NCBI GenBank assembly: GCA_013153765.1
Contig: JAADDT010000112.1
Coordinates: 1 to 14,682 of the forward strand
Direction: 5' to 3'
Length of the DNA stretch: 14,682 nt
DNA from: Aquificota bacterium
Lineage (GTDB): Bacteria; Aquificota; Aquificia; Aquificales; Hydrogenothermaceae
The position numbers and the translations under genes are program-made. The notes under the pieces were generated by a model that was not told where the DNA came from, made no database searches, and saw nothing but the letters and a program-made list of their open reading frames with translations. Positions 5,290 through 12,522 of the stretch are shown here, in pieces (positions within the stretch are counted from its first letter, which is position 1; every line of letters begins with the position of its first letter).

Positions 5290-6868
5290 GAAGAAAGTAA
5301 AGCTTGTAAAAAGGGCAAAGGAGATAACCCTTACCCTGTCAAAACTGGGCTTTTACAACATTTACGAGTATTTTAAGCTCCTTTTCGGTCTGGAGGTTGA
5401 CCCGGAGGCAAAGCCTAAAAAAATAAGGGAAGCTCTTGAAAGGCTCGGACCTTCTTTTATTAAGCTTGGACAGATATTAAGCACCAGACCGGACATAGTG
5501 CCGGTTTACATAGTTGAGGAACTGATAAACCTGCAGGACAAGGTGGCACCTGTTGATTTTTCGGTTGTTGAGGAAATCCTAAAGAGAAACTACGGCGATA
5601 GGCTGTGGGAAATATTTTCGCACATAGAAAGGGAACCTGTAGCCTCCGCATCTATCTCACAGGTACACGTGGGCTACCTAAAGACCGGAGAAAAGGTAGC
5701 CGTAAAGATCAGAAGACCAAATCTGGAGGAACTTATAGAGTTAGATGCGGAACTGATGTATAAGGTGGTTGACTTTCTGGAAAGGCACTTTAAGGAGGTT
5801 AAGGAGTTTAACCTTAAGGGAGTGATACACCAGTTCAAGAGAACCACACTGCGGGAGGCTGACTTTTCAATAGAGGCACAGAACATAAAAATATTCCAGC
5901 AGAACTTTAAAAACTACCCTAAGTTTAAAATACCAAAATGCTACTACCAGATATCCACGTCTGAGGTTTTGATTACAGAGTTTATTGAGGGGACGAAAAT
6001 ATCCGAGGTGGAGACCCTGAAACGGAAAGGGCTTGACCCGGTTGACATAGCGGTAAGGCTGACTGACGCTTACTTTAAGATGGTTTTCAAGGACGGCGTT
6101 TACCACGCAGACCCTCACCCGGGAAACCTGTTCGTCTTGGACGACGGCACAATCGTCGTTATAGATTTTGGAATGATAGCCTTCCTTTCAAAAACGAAAA
6201 AGAAATACTTTTTTGACTACATCATAGGCGTGATAACCCTTGACCTTAATCTGGCAATCCAGTTCTACGAAGGCTTTAATATGTTCACTCCCAGAACGGA
6301 CTTTAACACATTTGAGACGGACCTACAGTTTTTCCTTGAGAAATACCACAACAAAAGGCTTGACGAGATAGACCTGAAGGAGATGATAGAGGACATTATA
6401 ACTTTCATAAGGGACAACCACCTACGGCTACCTACGGACATTGCCTATCTGGGAAAGGCGGCTCTGAACCTTGAAGGAACCGTAAGGAAGCTACACCCTA
6501 CCTTTAACCCGACAGAAAGGCTGAAAAAGTTTATCAGCGTCTCAACCAAGGACTACCTTATAGAAAAAGCCTATGAGGTGAGGGACGCTACGGAACTGGC
6601 TTTTTACCTGATTTTTAAGGTTGAACACGTATACCGGCTACTGATAAGGGAAAGGATAACCCAGCAGGTAGTTTTTAAGGATATGGAGGAGTTGCAGGAG
6701 TTTTACAGCCTCCAGACAGGTAAGATAGGCTTCGTACTCCTTTTTGTGGGACTGCTTATAGCCTCCGCACTGTTTTACACGGCAGGGAAGGAAAGCCTTG
6801 CCACCGCAATCCTTGTAATTTCCTTTTTTATAGGTTTAATATCTTTTTATAAACTGCTTCGTTTTTAG
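5282..6868 (+). CDS. ubiB: UbiB/ABC1/ADCK-family atypical kinase
   Basis: The 528-residue protein is a UbiB-type protein-kinase-like ATPase, a family that supports isoprenoid quinone biosynthesis or lipid handling. Visible motifs: the family-specific KxGQ helix as IKLGQILSTRPD (60-71), the loop PVASASISQVH replacing the usual glycine-rich loop (119-129), ATP-binding K142 in VAVKIRRP, HADPHPGN at 275-282 and the metal-binding DFG at 295-297. Two C-terminal transmembrane helices (about 482-500 and 508-524) anchor it, as is typical. It starts inside the end of thyX, so the two are probably translationally coupled. Thermophilic anaerobes of this kind usually use menaquinone-type quinones; a role in that pathway is likely but not shown here. 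Confidence 0.94.
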   Translation: MFKKKVKLVKRAKEITLTLSKLGFYNIYEYFKLLFGLEVDPEAKPKKIREALERLGPSFIKLGQILSTRPDIVPVYIVEELINLQDKVAPVDFSVVEEILKRNYGDRLWEIFSHIEREPVASASISQVHVGYLKTGEKVAVKIRRPNLEELIELDAELMYKVVDFLERHFKEVKEFNLKGVIHQFKRTTLREADFSIEAQNIKIFQQNFKNYPKFKIPKCYYQISTSEVLITEFIEGTKISEVETLKRKGLDPVDIAVRLTDAYFKMVFKDGVYHADPHPGNLFVLDDGTIVVIDFGMIAFLSKTKKKYFFDYIIGVITLDLNLAIQFYEGFNMFTPRTDFNTFETDLQFFLEKYHNKRLDEIDLKEMIEDIITFIRDNHLRLPTDIAYLGKAALNLEGTVRKLHPTFNPTERLKKFISVSTKDYLIEKAYEVRDATELAFYLIFKVEHVYRLLIRERITQQVVFKDMEELQEFYSLQTGKIGFVLLFVGLLIASALFYTAGKESLATAILVISFFIGLISFYKLLRF

Positions 6869-6876
6869 GAGGGCTT

Positions 6877-7602
6877 ATGGGACTGAAAGATTTCATCATA
6901 CCTGCGGTTGACATTAAGGACGGAAAAGCGGTAAGGCTGTTTAAGGGAGACCCTAACGCTATCACCGTTTACGGGAACGACCCTGTAAGCGTGGCAAAAA
7001 GGTGGGAAGAAGAAGGGGCAAAGCATCTGCACGTGGTTGATCTGGACGGGGCTTTTGAGGGAAAGCCTAAAAACCTGTCAGTTGTGGAAAGGATAGTAAA
7101 GTCTGTCTCCGTGCCTGTAGAGTTTGGGGGAGGTCTGCGGAGTTTTGAGGGCGTAAAGGCTGTTCTTGAGATAGGCGTTGATAGAGTTGTGATAGGCAGT
7201 CTGGCTTACCAGAACCCTGCCGAGTTTTACCGTATTGTGGAGGCTTTTCCACAGAAGGTAATAGTGGGGATAGACGCAAAGGACGGTAAGGTGGCGGTGA
7301 AGGGCTGGCTTGAAAAAACCCAGTACACACCGCTCCAGTTTGCAAAAAAGTTTGACTGTCTGGACATATGGGGCTTTCTATACACGGACGTTAACAGGGA
7401 CGGGGCTATGGTGGGACCGAACGTGGAAGGGACGAAAAAGCTTGCTGAAAACCTGAAGCACCCTGTCATAGCCTCCGGAGGCGTGGGCTCGCTGGAGGAC
7501 ATTAAAAAACTCTACAGCATCAAAGATGCGGGAGTTTACGGCGTGGTGGTAGGAAAGGCACTTTACGAAGGTAAGATAAACCTTAAGGAGCTGGAGGATT
7601 GA
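6877..7602 (+). CDS. hisA: Phosphoribosylformimino-5-aminoimidazole carboxamide ribotide isomerase (HisA)
   Basis: HisA catalyses the fourth step of histidine synthesis, an Amadori rearrangement of ProFAR to PRFAR. The 241-residue (beta-alpha)8 barrel shows catalytic D12 in IPAVDIKDGKAVRL, phosphate-binding EFGGGLRS (82-89) and IASGGVGSLEDI (198-209), the second catalytic Asp D133 in GIDAKDGKVAVKGW, and YTDVNRDGAMVGPN (169-182). The GIDAKDG...GW arrangement separates it from the HisF paralogue. Its AGGAGG overlaps the stop codon of ubiB and lies 4-5 nt before the ATG. The other his genes are not nearby, consistent with the scattered his genes of Aquificota. Confidence 0.96.
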   Translation: MGLKDFIIPAVDIKDGKAVRLFKGDPNAITVYGNDPVSVAKRWEEEGAKHLHVVDLDGAFEGKPKNLSVVERIVKSVSVPVEFGGGLRSFEGVKAVLEIGVDRVVIGSLAYQNPAEFYRIVEAFPQKVIVGIDAKDGKVAVKGWLEKTQYTPLQFAKKFDCLDIWGFLYTDVNRDGAMVGPNVEGTKKLAENLKHPVIASGGVGSLEDIKKLYSIKDAGVYGVVVGKALYEGKINLKELED

Positions 7603-7605
7603 AAG

Positions 7606-7980
7606 ATGCAGATGATAGAAACGGATAAGGCACCGAAGGCTATAGGTCCTTACTCCCAGGCAGTAAAGTACGAGAACTTCCTTTTCGTATCCGGACAGAT
7701 AGCTATAGACCCTGATACGCAGGAGTTCATCGGCGGAAGTGTGGAAAAACAGACAGAAAGGATAATGGAAAACATAAAGGCTATTTTGGAAGAGGCAGGG
7801 CTGAACTTTAACCACGTGGTTAAAACCACCATCTACCTTACGGACATTGGGGACTTTGAGAAGGTTAATCAGGTTTACGGCAGGTATTTTACGGAACACA
7901 AGCCTGCAAGGGCTACTGTGGGCGTTTCTGCACTGCCTAAAGGGGCATCTGTAGAGATAGAAGTTATAGCTGGCATATAA
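7606..7980 (+). CDS. ridA: RidA/YjgF/YER057c enamine-imine deaminase
   Basis: RidA hydrolyses reactive enamine/imine intermediates such as 2-aminoacrylate released by PLP enzymes. The 124-residue sequence has the standard family length and motifs: GPYSQAV (14-20), LFVSGQI (26-32), carboxylate-binding R102 in KPARATVGV and E117 in VEIEVIA, the pair known from E. coli R105 and E120. It starts 3 bp after the hisA stop, using a GGAGG inside the end of hisA. A second ATG two codons on (7612) is a possible alternative. Confidence 0.95.
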   Translation: MQMIETDKAPKAIGPYSQAVKYENFLFVSGQIAIDPDTQEFIGGSVEKQTERIMENIKAILEEAGLNFNHVVKTTIYLTDIGDFEKVNQVYGRYFTEHKPARATVGVSALPKGASVEIEVIAGI

Positions 7981-7994
7981 GGAGGAGGTCTGGA

Positions 7995-9314
7995 ATGTTT
8001 AGGAAAGCCTTTTTACTGTTATGGATTGTTTTTGTTTTACAGCTAATCTCCTGTGGAGGCGGTGGGGAAGATACAAAAACCAGCTCAACCCTTATTGAGG
8101 CACAGGCGGTAGCAAAGCTCACACCGGAAAACGTAAGTGCCATACTGAACGCAGTAAGCTCAACAAAGGTAAGGGCAACCTCTTTCCCACAGTTTGGACC
8201 ATTCGGTCTGGTAGCTTTCAAGGTGGTTTACTGGACTACAGACGAAAACGGGGAGAAGGTAAAGGCTTCAGGACTGGTGGTTTTTCCTGACCCGACAACC
8301 TTGCCTGAAGGCTTCGTTCCACCTATCGTATCTGACCAGCACGGAACGATATTCCACGACAGTGAAGCACCTACAAACGCTTTCATAAGCGACATTGGAC
8401 TGCTTTTAAACGGCGGTATGCCTACAAGCTCCACATTCGGACTGGTTATTTACTACACGGGAGTTTACGGCTTTGCACTTTCTATGCCTGACTACATCGG
8501 TTATGGAAGCTCGGTTGATCACTACCACACTTACATGATGGAAAACTCTCTGGCAAACGCCACCGTAGACCTTCTAAAGGCATCTTTAGAACTGGCTGAA
8601 ACGATGGGATTTCCCGTAAAAAGGGAGGTATATCTGGCAGGATACTCTGAAGGTGGATACGCCACCCTTTCCACCGCAAAAAGGATAGAGACGGACAGCT
8701 TTCCGTTCACGCTTAAAGGCTCTTTTCCTATGGCGGGCGTTTACGACCTTGAGACTATGGGGCTGGCAATACTCTCCTCCGAAAGTATGGTTTTTCCACC
8801 TTTCCCAGCTTACGTGGTTTACGCATATTCACAGGCTTACCCTGACGTGGTTCTTTCCCAGCTGGTAAACCCTCCTTTTGACACCCAGATGGCTTACCTG
8901 TTTGACAAAACCAAGGACGGAATGACCATATACGGCACGATGTTCGCAATGGTGAATAAAGACCCTACCAAGGACACGTTCCTGACAGCAGACCTGTTTA
9001 CGCAGGAAGCTATGGTCTCTTTCCTGACAAACCCTGACTACCCTTTCAGAGTAAGGTTGAGGGAAAACAATGTTGACGACTGGTCTCCAAAAACGCCGGT
9101 TGTGTTTATACACTGTGGAGGGGACAACATACTGCCACAAAACCTTGCTTACGCCACTTACCAGAAGTTTTTAGAAAGCGGTTCGCCTGTTCAGTTTATA
9201 GACCCTGAGGCTGTTTTTGGAGTGGGACCGCTTAACCATTCGGACTGCGGAGTTTACGCCTATCAGGTTCTTTTCGGAACCCTGTGCCAGATGGAATACG
9301 GCAGTTGTTATTAA
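7995..9314 (+). CDS. Lipoprotein alpha/beta hydrolase, secretory-lipase-like
   Basis: The 439-residue protein has a lipoprotein signal: charged start, hydrophobic core, and lipobox LISC with the lipidated C20 followed by GGGG. The mature part is an alpha/beta hydrolase with nucleophile elbow G216-Y-S218-E-G220-G, a candidate acid at D377 (FIHCGGDNILP) and a candidate His at H415 (GPLNHSDCG). SMPDYIGYGSS before the elbow is typical of secretory lipase-like (LIP, PF03583) and related esterases. The predicted role is ester or lipid hydrolysis on the outer face of a membrane; the substrate cannot be read from sequence. A strong AAGGAGGAGG runs directly from the ridA stop, making this the last gene of the operon. 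Its TAA shares four bases with the dcd stop. Confidence 0.85.
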   Translation: MFRKAFLLLWIVFVLQLISCGGGGEDTKTSSTLIEAQAVAKLTPENVSAILNAVSSTKVRATSFPQFGPFGLVAFKVVYWTTDENGEKVKASGLVVFPDPTTLPEGFVPPIVSDQHGTIFHDSEAPTNAFISDIGLLLNGGMPTSSTFGLVIYYTGVYGFALSMPDYIGYGSSVDHYHTYMMENSLANATVDLLKASLELAETMGFPVKREVYLAGYSEGGYATLSTAKRIETDSFPFTLKGSFPMAGVYDLETMGLAILSSESMVFPPFPAYVVYAYSQAYPDVVLSQLVNPPFDTQMAYLFDKTKDGMTIYGTMFAMVNKDPTKDTFLTADLFTQEAMVSFLTNPDYPFRVRLRENNVDDWSPKTPVVFIHCGGDNILPQNLAYATYQKFLESGSPVQFIDPEAVFGVGPLNHSDCGVYAYQVLFGTLCQMEYGSCY

Positions 9315-9853
9315 TCTTTATCCATAAATATGCGGGAGGCTGTGGTGCCTCTCTGTCCCTGATATTTTCCCCTGTAGGGCTTCTCTGCAGGGGCGTCCAT
9401 CTGGGCGAATACAAGCTGGCATATCCTCATTCCGGGATAAATCCTTAAAGGTCTTGAGTTTGCGTTATAAAACTCAAGCGTAATGTTCCCCTCAAAACCT
9501 GCATCAACCCAGCCTGCGTTCTCAATAAACAGACCTAATCTACCCAGTGAAGACCTTCCTTCAACAAAAGCGGTAAGGTAGTCAGGCAGTTTTATATATT
9601 CCCGTGTTGTGGCAAGGACGAAATGCTTGGGCTGTATTACGAAACCTTCCTGGTCAGCCACAACCTTTTTAAGCTGGTTTCCCAAATCTGGATTTCTGAC
9701 GTCAAGTATGTCAAGCTCTTCAGGATAAAGGAGGAAGTCGTTTCCAAGCCTTAAATCAACGGAGGAAGCCTGTATCTGAACGCTGTCAATCGGCTCTATC
9801 AACAGCTCACCCTTCTTAAGAAGCTCCCTTATCTTCCTGTCGCTTAAAACCAT
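9311..9853 (-). CDS. dcd: dCTP deaminase, probably bifunctional dCTP deaminase/dUTPase
   Basis: Dcd converts dCTP to dUTP; bifunctional forms go on to dUMP, the ThyX substrate. The 180-residue protein has the conserved GRSSLGRLG (99-107), AGWVDAGFEGNITLEF (113-128) with general-base E127, PGMRICQLVF (140-149) and C-terminal YQGQRGTTAS. The AGW-D-AGF pattern matches bifunctional archaeal and mycobacterial enzymes, whereas E. coli Dcd has an AHR-type sequence there. I chose the ATG at 9853, which begins MVLSDRKIRELLKKG; an in-frame TTG at 9871 would add six residues. Neither has a clear Shine-Dalgarno. TATCAT (9860-9865 on the minus strand) ends 6 nt before the ATG and could drive a leaderless or near-leaderless transcript. 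Confidence 0.93.
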   Translation of the reverse strand: MVLSDRKIRELLKKGELLIEPIDSVQIQASSVDLRLGNDFLLYPEELDILDVRNPDLGNQLKKVVADQEGFVIQPKHFVLATTREYIKLPDYLTAFVEGRSSLGRLGLFIENAGWVDAGFEGNITLEFYNANSRPLRIYPGMRICQLVFAQMDAPAEKPYRGKYQGQRGTTASRIFMDKD

Positions 9854-9917
9854 ATAACTATGATAACACAACTGGAAGCGTTGCCGTTAACCGTTGTCCC
9901 GTGCAAACTTCCACCAC

Positions 9918-9945
9918 TTGATCTAAAATTATTAATGCATAAATT
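9918..9945 (+). promoter_or_regulatory. Candidate promoter of the YceD/DUF177 gene
   Basis: TTGATC (9918-9923) and TAAATT (9940-9945) are separated by 16 bp, within the AT-rich end of the spacer between divergent dcd and the DUF177 gene. The -10 match is only moderate. The short spaced repeats CGTTGC-CGTTAAC-CGTTGT just to the left (about 9889-9907) may be accidental. Confidence 0.35.
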
Positions 9946-9978
9946 AAAGCCGAAAAAAACAGTAAAGGGAGTGTAAAA

Positions 9979-10518
9979 TTGGCTTTATTTATAAATCTGA
10001 AAAACGAGCTTAAGAACGAGAACTACATAAAAAAGGACTTTTCTGTACCTTTCAAAAGCCTTGATCTGCCTAAAGAGTACTCCTCAAAGGACAAAGACGT
10101 TGACGTGCAGATGCACATCTTTAAGGAAAAGGACGGTTATCTGGTCTCACTGTCAATAAAAAGCGACGTCCAGCTTGAGTGTGATAGGTGTCTGGAAAAG
10201 TTCAATATGGATTTAAAAGGCACGAGCAACGTTTTCCTTTCAAAGAAAAAACTTTCCGGCGGGGAGTTGCAGGAAGACGACCTGATAGCAAAGGAACTTG
10301 AAGATGAGGAAAAGTTCAACGTTAGCGAACTTTTAAGGGAAGAGATACTGATACAGACCCCGATGAAGGCTCTGTGCGACGAGGACTGTCAGGGAATTTG
10401 TCCCGTTTGCGGAAACAACAAAAACGAAAATCCCTGCAACTGTGAGGAAAAACAAAAAAGGGAAAACTCACCTTTTGCAAAACTGCAGGTGCTTTTAGAC
10501 AAGAAGAAGGACAAATAG
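9979..10518 (+). CDS. yceD: YceD/DUF177-family protein
   Basis: The 179-residue protein has the DUF177 layout: a beta-rich N-terminal part with LECDRCLEKF (C68, C71), an acidic middle (98-113), and a C-terminal cysteine cluster CDEDCQGICPVCGNN...CNCEE (C133, C137, C141, C144, C153, C155). In plants and bacteria the family is tied to 23S rRNA/50S assembly, and the gene usually lies directly before rpmF (ribosomal protein L32). Here rpmF does not follow; the next gene is nrdD after about 130 bp. The start is TTG with GGGAG 9 nt upstream, and no earlier or better in-frame ATG exists. The cysteine cluster may bind zinc, but this is inferred. Confidence 0.85.
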   Translation: MALFINLKNELKNENYIKKDFSVPFKSLDLPKEYSSKDKDVDVQMHIFKEKDGYLVSLSIKSDVQLECDRCLEKFNMDLKGTSNVFLSKKKLSGGELQEDDLIAKELEDEEKFNVSELLREEILIQTPMKALCDEDCQGICPVCGNNKNENPCNCEEKQKRENSPFAKLQVLLDKKKDK

Positions 10519-10561
10519 GCTACCTTTCCAATCTCTGTCAACTGTTTGCAATTATCAACCA

Positions 10562-10575
10562 TTGACAAATATCAA
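10562..10575 (+). promoter_or_regulatory. Fnr/Crp-type operator upstream of nrdD
   Basis: TTGAC-AAAT-ATCAA matches the Fnr consensus TTGAT-N4-ATCAA at 9 of 10 defined positions. Its centre (10568.5) is 41.5 bp from the start site predicted from the -10 box (about 10610), the classic class II activator position. A second perfect half-site, ATCAA, lies at 10554-10558. Confidence 0.55.
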
Positions 10576-10603
10576 TTACAAACCGTTCCACGGTCTATAT
10601 ACT
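10575..10603 (+). promoter_or_regulatory. Predicted nrdD promoter
   Basis: A weak -35, ATTACA (10575-10580), is followed after exactly 17 bp by TATACT (10598-10603), a 5 of 6 match to TATAAT. The weak -35 partly overlapping the Fnr-type site fits an activator-dependent promoter. Confidence 0.5.
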
Positions 10604-10614
10604 ATATCTTGTAT
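10599..10614 (+). promoter_or_regulatory. NrdR-box-like repressor site over the nrdD promoter
   Basis: ATACTATATCTTGTAT agrees with the NrdR-box consensus ACACWATATATWGTGT at 13 of 16 positions. It covers the -10 box and predicted start site, where NrdR normally represses ribonucleotide reductase genes. A clear second box one or two helical turns away, usual for NrdR, was not found. Confidence 0.5.
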
Positions 10615-10650
10615 AACAAAAAAGCAAATACTACATATTGAGGGCAAGCT

Positions 10651-12450
10651 ATGGGAACGGAACTGGTTGAAAACTACCTTAAACAGCTTGACTGGAGAGT
10701 TTACGAAAACAGCAACACAACCTATTCCCTGCAGGGGCTTAACTTTTACATATCTTCCGAGATTACGAAAGAATACTGGCTTACCAGAGTTTACAGGGAG
10801 GAGATTGCAAACGCACACAGGGAAGGGGACTTCCACATACACGACCTTCAAAACCTGAGTGTTTACTGCGTCGGCTGGGATTTATACGACCTGCTTACCA
10901 CAGGCTTTAGAGGGGCTTATGGGAAAGCTGAAAGCAAGCCACCGAAACACCTTTCTTCCGCACTGGGACAGATAGTAAACTTCCTGTACACACTGCAGGG
11001 AGAAGCGGCAGGGGCACAGGCTTTTTCAAACTTTGACACCTTACTTGCTCCATTCGTCAGATACGACAACCTGTCCTATAAACAGGTAAAGCAGGCAATA
11101 CAAGAGTTTATCTTTAACCTGAACGTGCCTACCAGAGTTGGTTTCCAGACGCCGTTTACAAACCTTTCCTTTGACCTGAAGGCTGAAAAATCCCCCTACG
11201 CTGACCAGTATGTCGTTATCGGTGGTCAGATACAAAAGGAGAAATACGGCGACTTCCAGAAAGAGATGGATATGATAAACAGGGCTTTCTTTGAGGTGAT
11301 GGGCGAAGGGGACGCTTCAGGAAGGATATTTACCTTCCCAATACCTACCTATAACATTACGGAAGACTTTGACTGGGACAACCCTGCCTACGACAAGCTA
11401 TGGGAAATGACAGGCAGGTATGGAATACCTTACTTTGCAAACTTCGTAAACTCCGACCTTGACCCGAACGACGCAAGGAGTATGTGCTGTCGCCTAAGGC
11501 TGGACGTTAGGGAATTGAGGAAAAGGGGCGGCGGACTTTTCGGTGCAAACCCTCTCACAGGTTCTATAGGCGTCGTCACCATAAACCTTCCACGGCTCGG
11601 CTACCTTTCAAAAAACGAAGAGGAGTTTATGGACAGGCTAAACTACCTGCTTGAGCTGGCAAAGGAAAGCCTTGAAACGAAAAGGAAGTTTCTGGAAGAA
11701 CTGACGGAAAAGGGACTGTACCCTTACTCCAAGTTTTATTTAAGAAGCATAAAGGCACAGACCGGAGAATACTGGAAAAACCACTTTTCCACAATAGGCA
11801 TTATCGGTATGAACGAAGCCTGTATAAACCTGTTCGGTGAAAGTATAGCCGATAAAAGGGGAAAAGAGTTTGCAGAAAAAGTGCTTGATTTTATAAACCA
11901 AAAGCTGGTCAAGTTCCAGCTTGAAACGGGAAATAACTACAATTTAGAGGCCACTCCTGCGGAGGGAACCGCCTACAGGCTGGCAAAACTGGACAAGTCC
12001 AAGTATCCGGACATTACCGTTGCCAACGAGGAGAACTACAGGAACGGGGCATCACCTTACTACACTAACTCTACCCACCTGCCGGTAAACTACTGTGAAG
12101 ACCCTATTTTCCTGCTTGAACATCAGGACAGCCTCCAGACCAGATACACAGGCGGTACGGTCATACATTTCTTTTTAGGGGAGAACATTTCGGACGGAGA
12201 AGCGGTTAAAAACTTCGTTAAGATGGTGTGTGAAAACTACCGTCTGCCTTACTTCACACTGACGCCGACGTTCAGCATTTGTCCGGGACACGGATACATA
12301 TCGGGAGAACACCATACCTGTCCCGAATGTGGAGAGGAGACGGAAGTTTACTCCCGCATAGTAGGATACTTCAGACCTGTAAGAAACTGGAACAACGGCA
12401 AAAAAGAGGAGTTTAAGGATAGAAAAGGCTACAGGCTCGCTACTGCTTGA
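10651..12450 (+). CDS. nrdD: Anaerobic (class III) ribonucleoside-triphosphate reductase
   Basis: NrdD reduces ribonucleoside triphosphates to dNTPs using a glycyl radical. The 599-residue protein has the class III layout: N-terminal FHIHDLQNLSVYCVGWDL with C73, ARSMCCRLRLD with the thiyl-radical cysteine among C279/C280, and NLEATPAEGT with E438, the Glu typical of formate-dependent NrdD. A zinc site C544-P-G-H547...C557-P-E-C560 follows, then the glycyl radical loop RIVGYFRPVRNWNNGK with G572. It lacks the N-terminal ATP-cone (about 100 residues) of E. coli-type NrdD, so it resembles the shorter T4-like form. GAGG precedes the ATG by 7 nt. The enzyme implies anaerobic growth. nrdG follows on the same strand and activates it. 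Confidence 0.97.
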   Translation: MGTELVENYLKQLDWRVYENSNTTYSLQGLNFYISSEITKEYWLTRVYREEIANAHREGDFHIHDLQNLSVYCVGWDLYDLLTTGFRGAYGKAESKPPKHLSSALGQIVNFLYTLQGEAAGAQAFSNFDTLLAPFVRYDNLSYKQVKQAIQEFIFNLNVPTRVGFQTPFTNLSFDLKAEKSPYADQYVVIGGQIQKEKYGDFQKEMDMINRAFFEVMGEGDASGRIFTFPIPTYNITEDFDWDNPAYDKLWEMTGRYGIPYFANFVNSDLDPNDARSMCCRLRLDVRELRKRGGGLFGANPLTGSIGVVTINLPRLGYLSKNEEEFMDRLNYLLELAKESLETKRKFLEELTEKGLYPYSKFYLRSIKAQTGEYWKNHFSTIGIIGMNEACINLFGESIADKRGKEFAEKVLDFINQKLVKFQLETGNNYNLEATPAEGTAYRLAKLDKSKYPDITVANEENYRNGASPYYTNSTHLPVNYCEDPIFLLEHQDSLQTRYTGGTVIHFFLGENISDGEAVKNFVKMVCENYRLPYFTLTPTFSICPGHGYISGEHHTCPECGEETEVYSRIVGYFRPVRNWNNGKKEEFKDRKGYRLATA

Positions 12451-12458
12451 CCGCAGTG

Positions 12459-12491
12459 TTTTCTCCCCCCTCTCCCCCTTCCTCCCTCCCC
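12459..12491 (-). other. 33-nt homopyrimidine/homopurine tract with G-quadruplex motif on the minus strand
   Basis: The plus strand is pure C/T from 12459 to 12491. It contains C-runs of 6 (12465-12470), 5 (12474-12478), 3 (12484-12486) and 4 (12488-12491), separated by 3, 5 and 1 bases. The complementary strand therefore meets the simple G3+N1-7 quadruplex pattern. The nrdD transcript carries the C-rich, G-free version, which also resembles a Rho-loading site. Confidence 0.75.
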
Positions 12492-12504
12492 GGGAGGCCT
12501 TTTT
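12485..12504 (+). terminator. Terminator- or attenuator-like hairpin between nrdD and nrdG
   Basis: CCTCC (12485-12489) pairs with GGAGG (12493-12497) around CCG; then come CC and a five-T run (12500-12504). A second possible stem, GCCTT (12497-12501) with AAGGC (12509-12513), follows at once and covers the purine-rich stretch before nrdG. The stems are short, so partial termination fits better than full termination. Confidence 0.4.
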
Positions 12505-12522
12505 AAATAAGGCAGGTTAAAG

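Noticed and set aside
7378..7899. 173-codon open frame on the minus strand across hisA and ridA
   Set aside because: It lies opposite two well-identified genes, has no recognisable motif or ribosome binding site, and its protein composition is typical of antisense frames.
9886..9910. Short repeated CGTTG/CGTTA units between dcd and yceD
   Set aside because: Units of five to seven bases with irregular spacing; too weak to call an operator.
10536..10567. Inverted repeat TGTCAA...TTGACA upstream of nrdD
   Set aside because: Six-base arms 20 bp apart are common by chance, and the right arm is better explained by the Fnr-type site.
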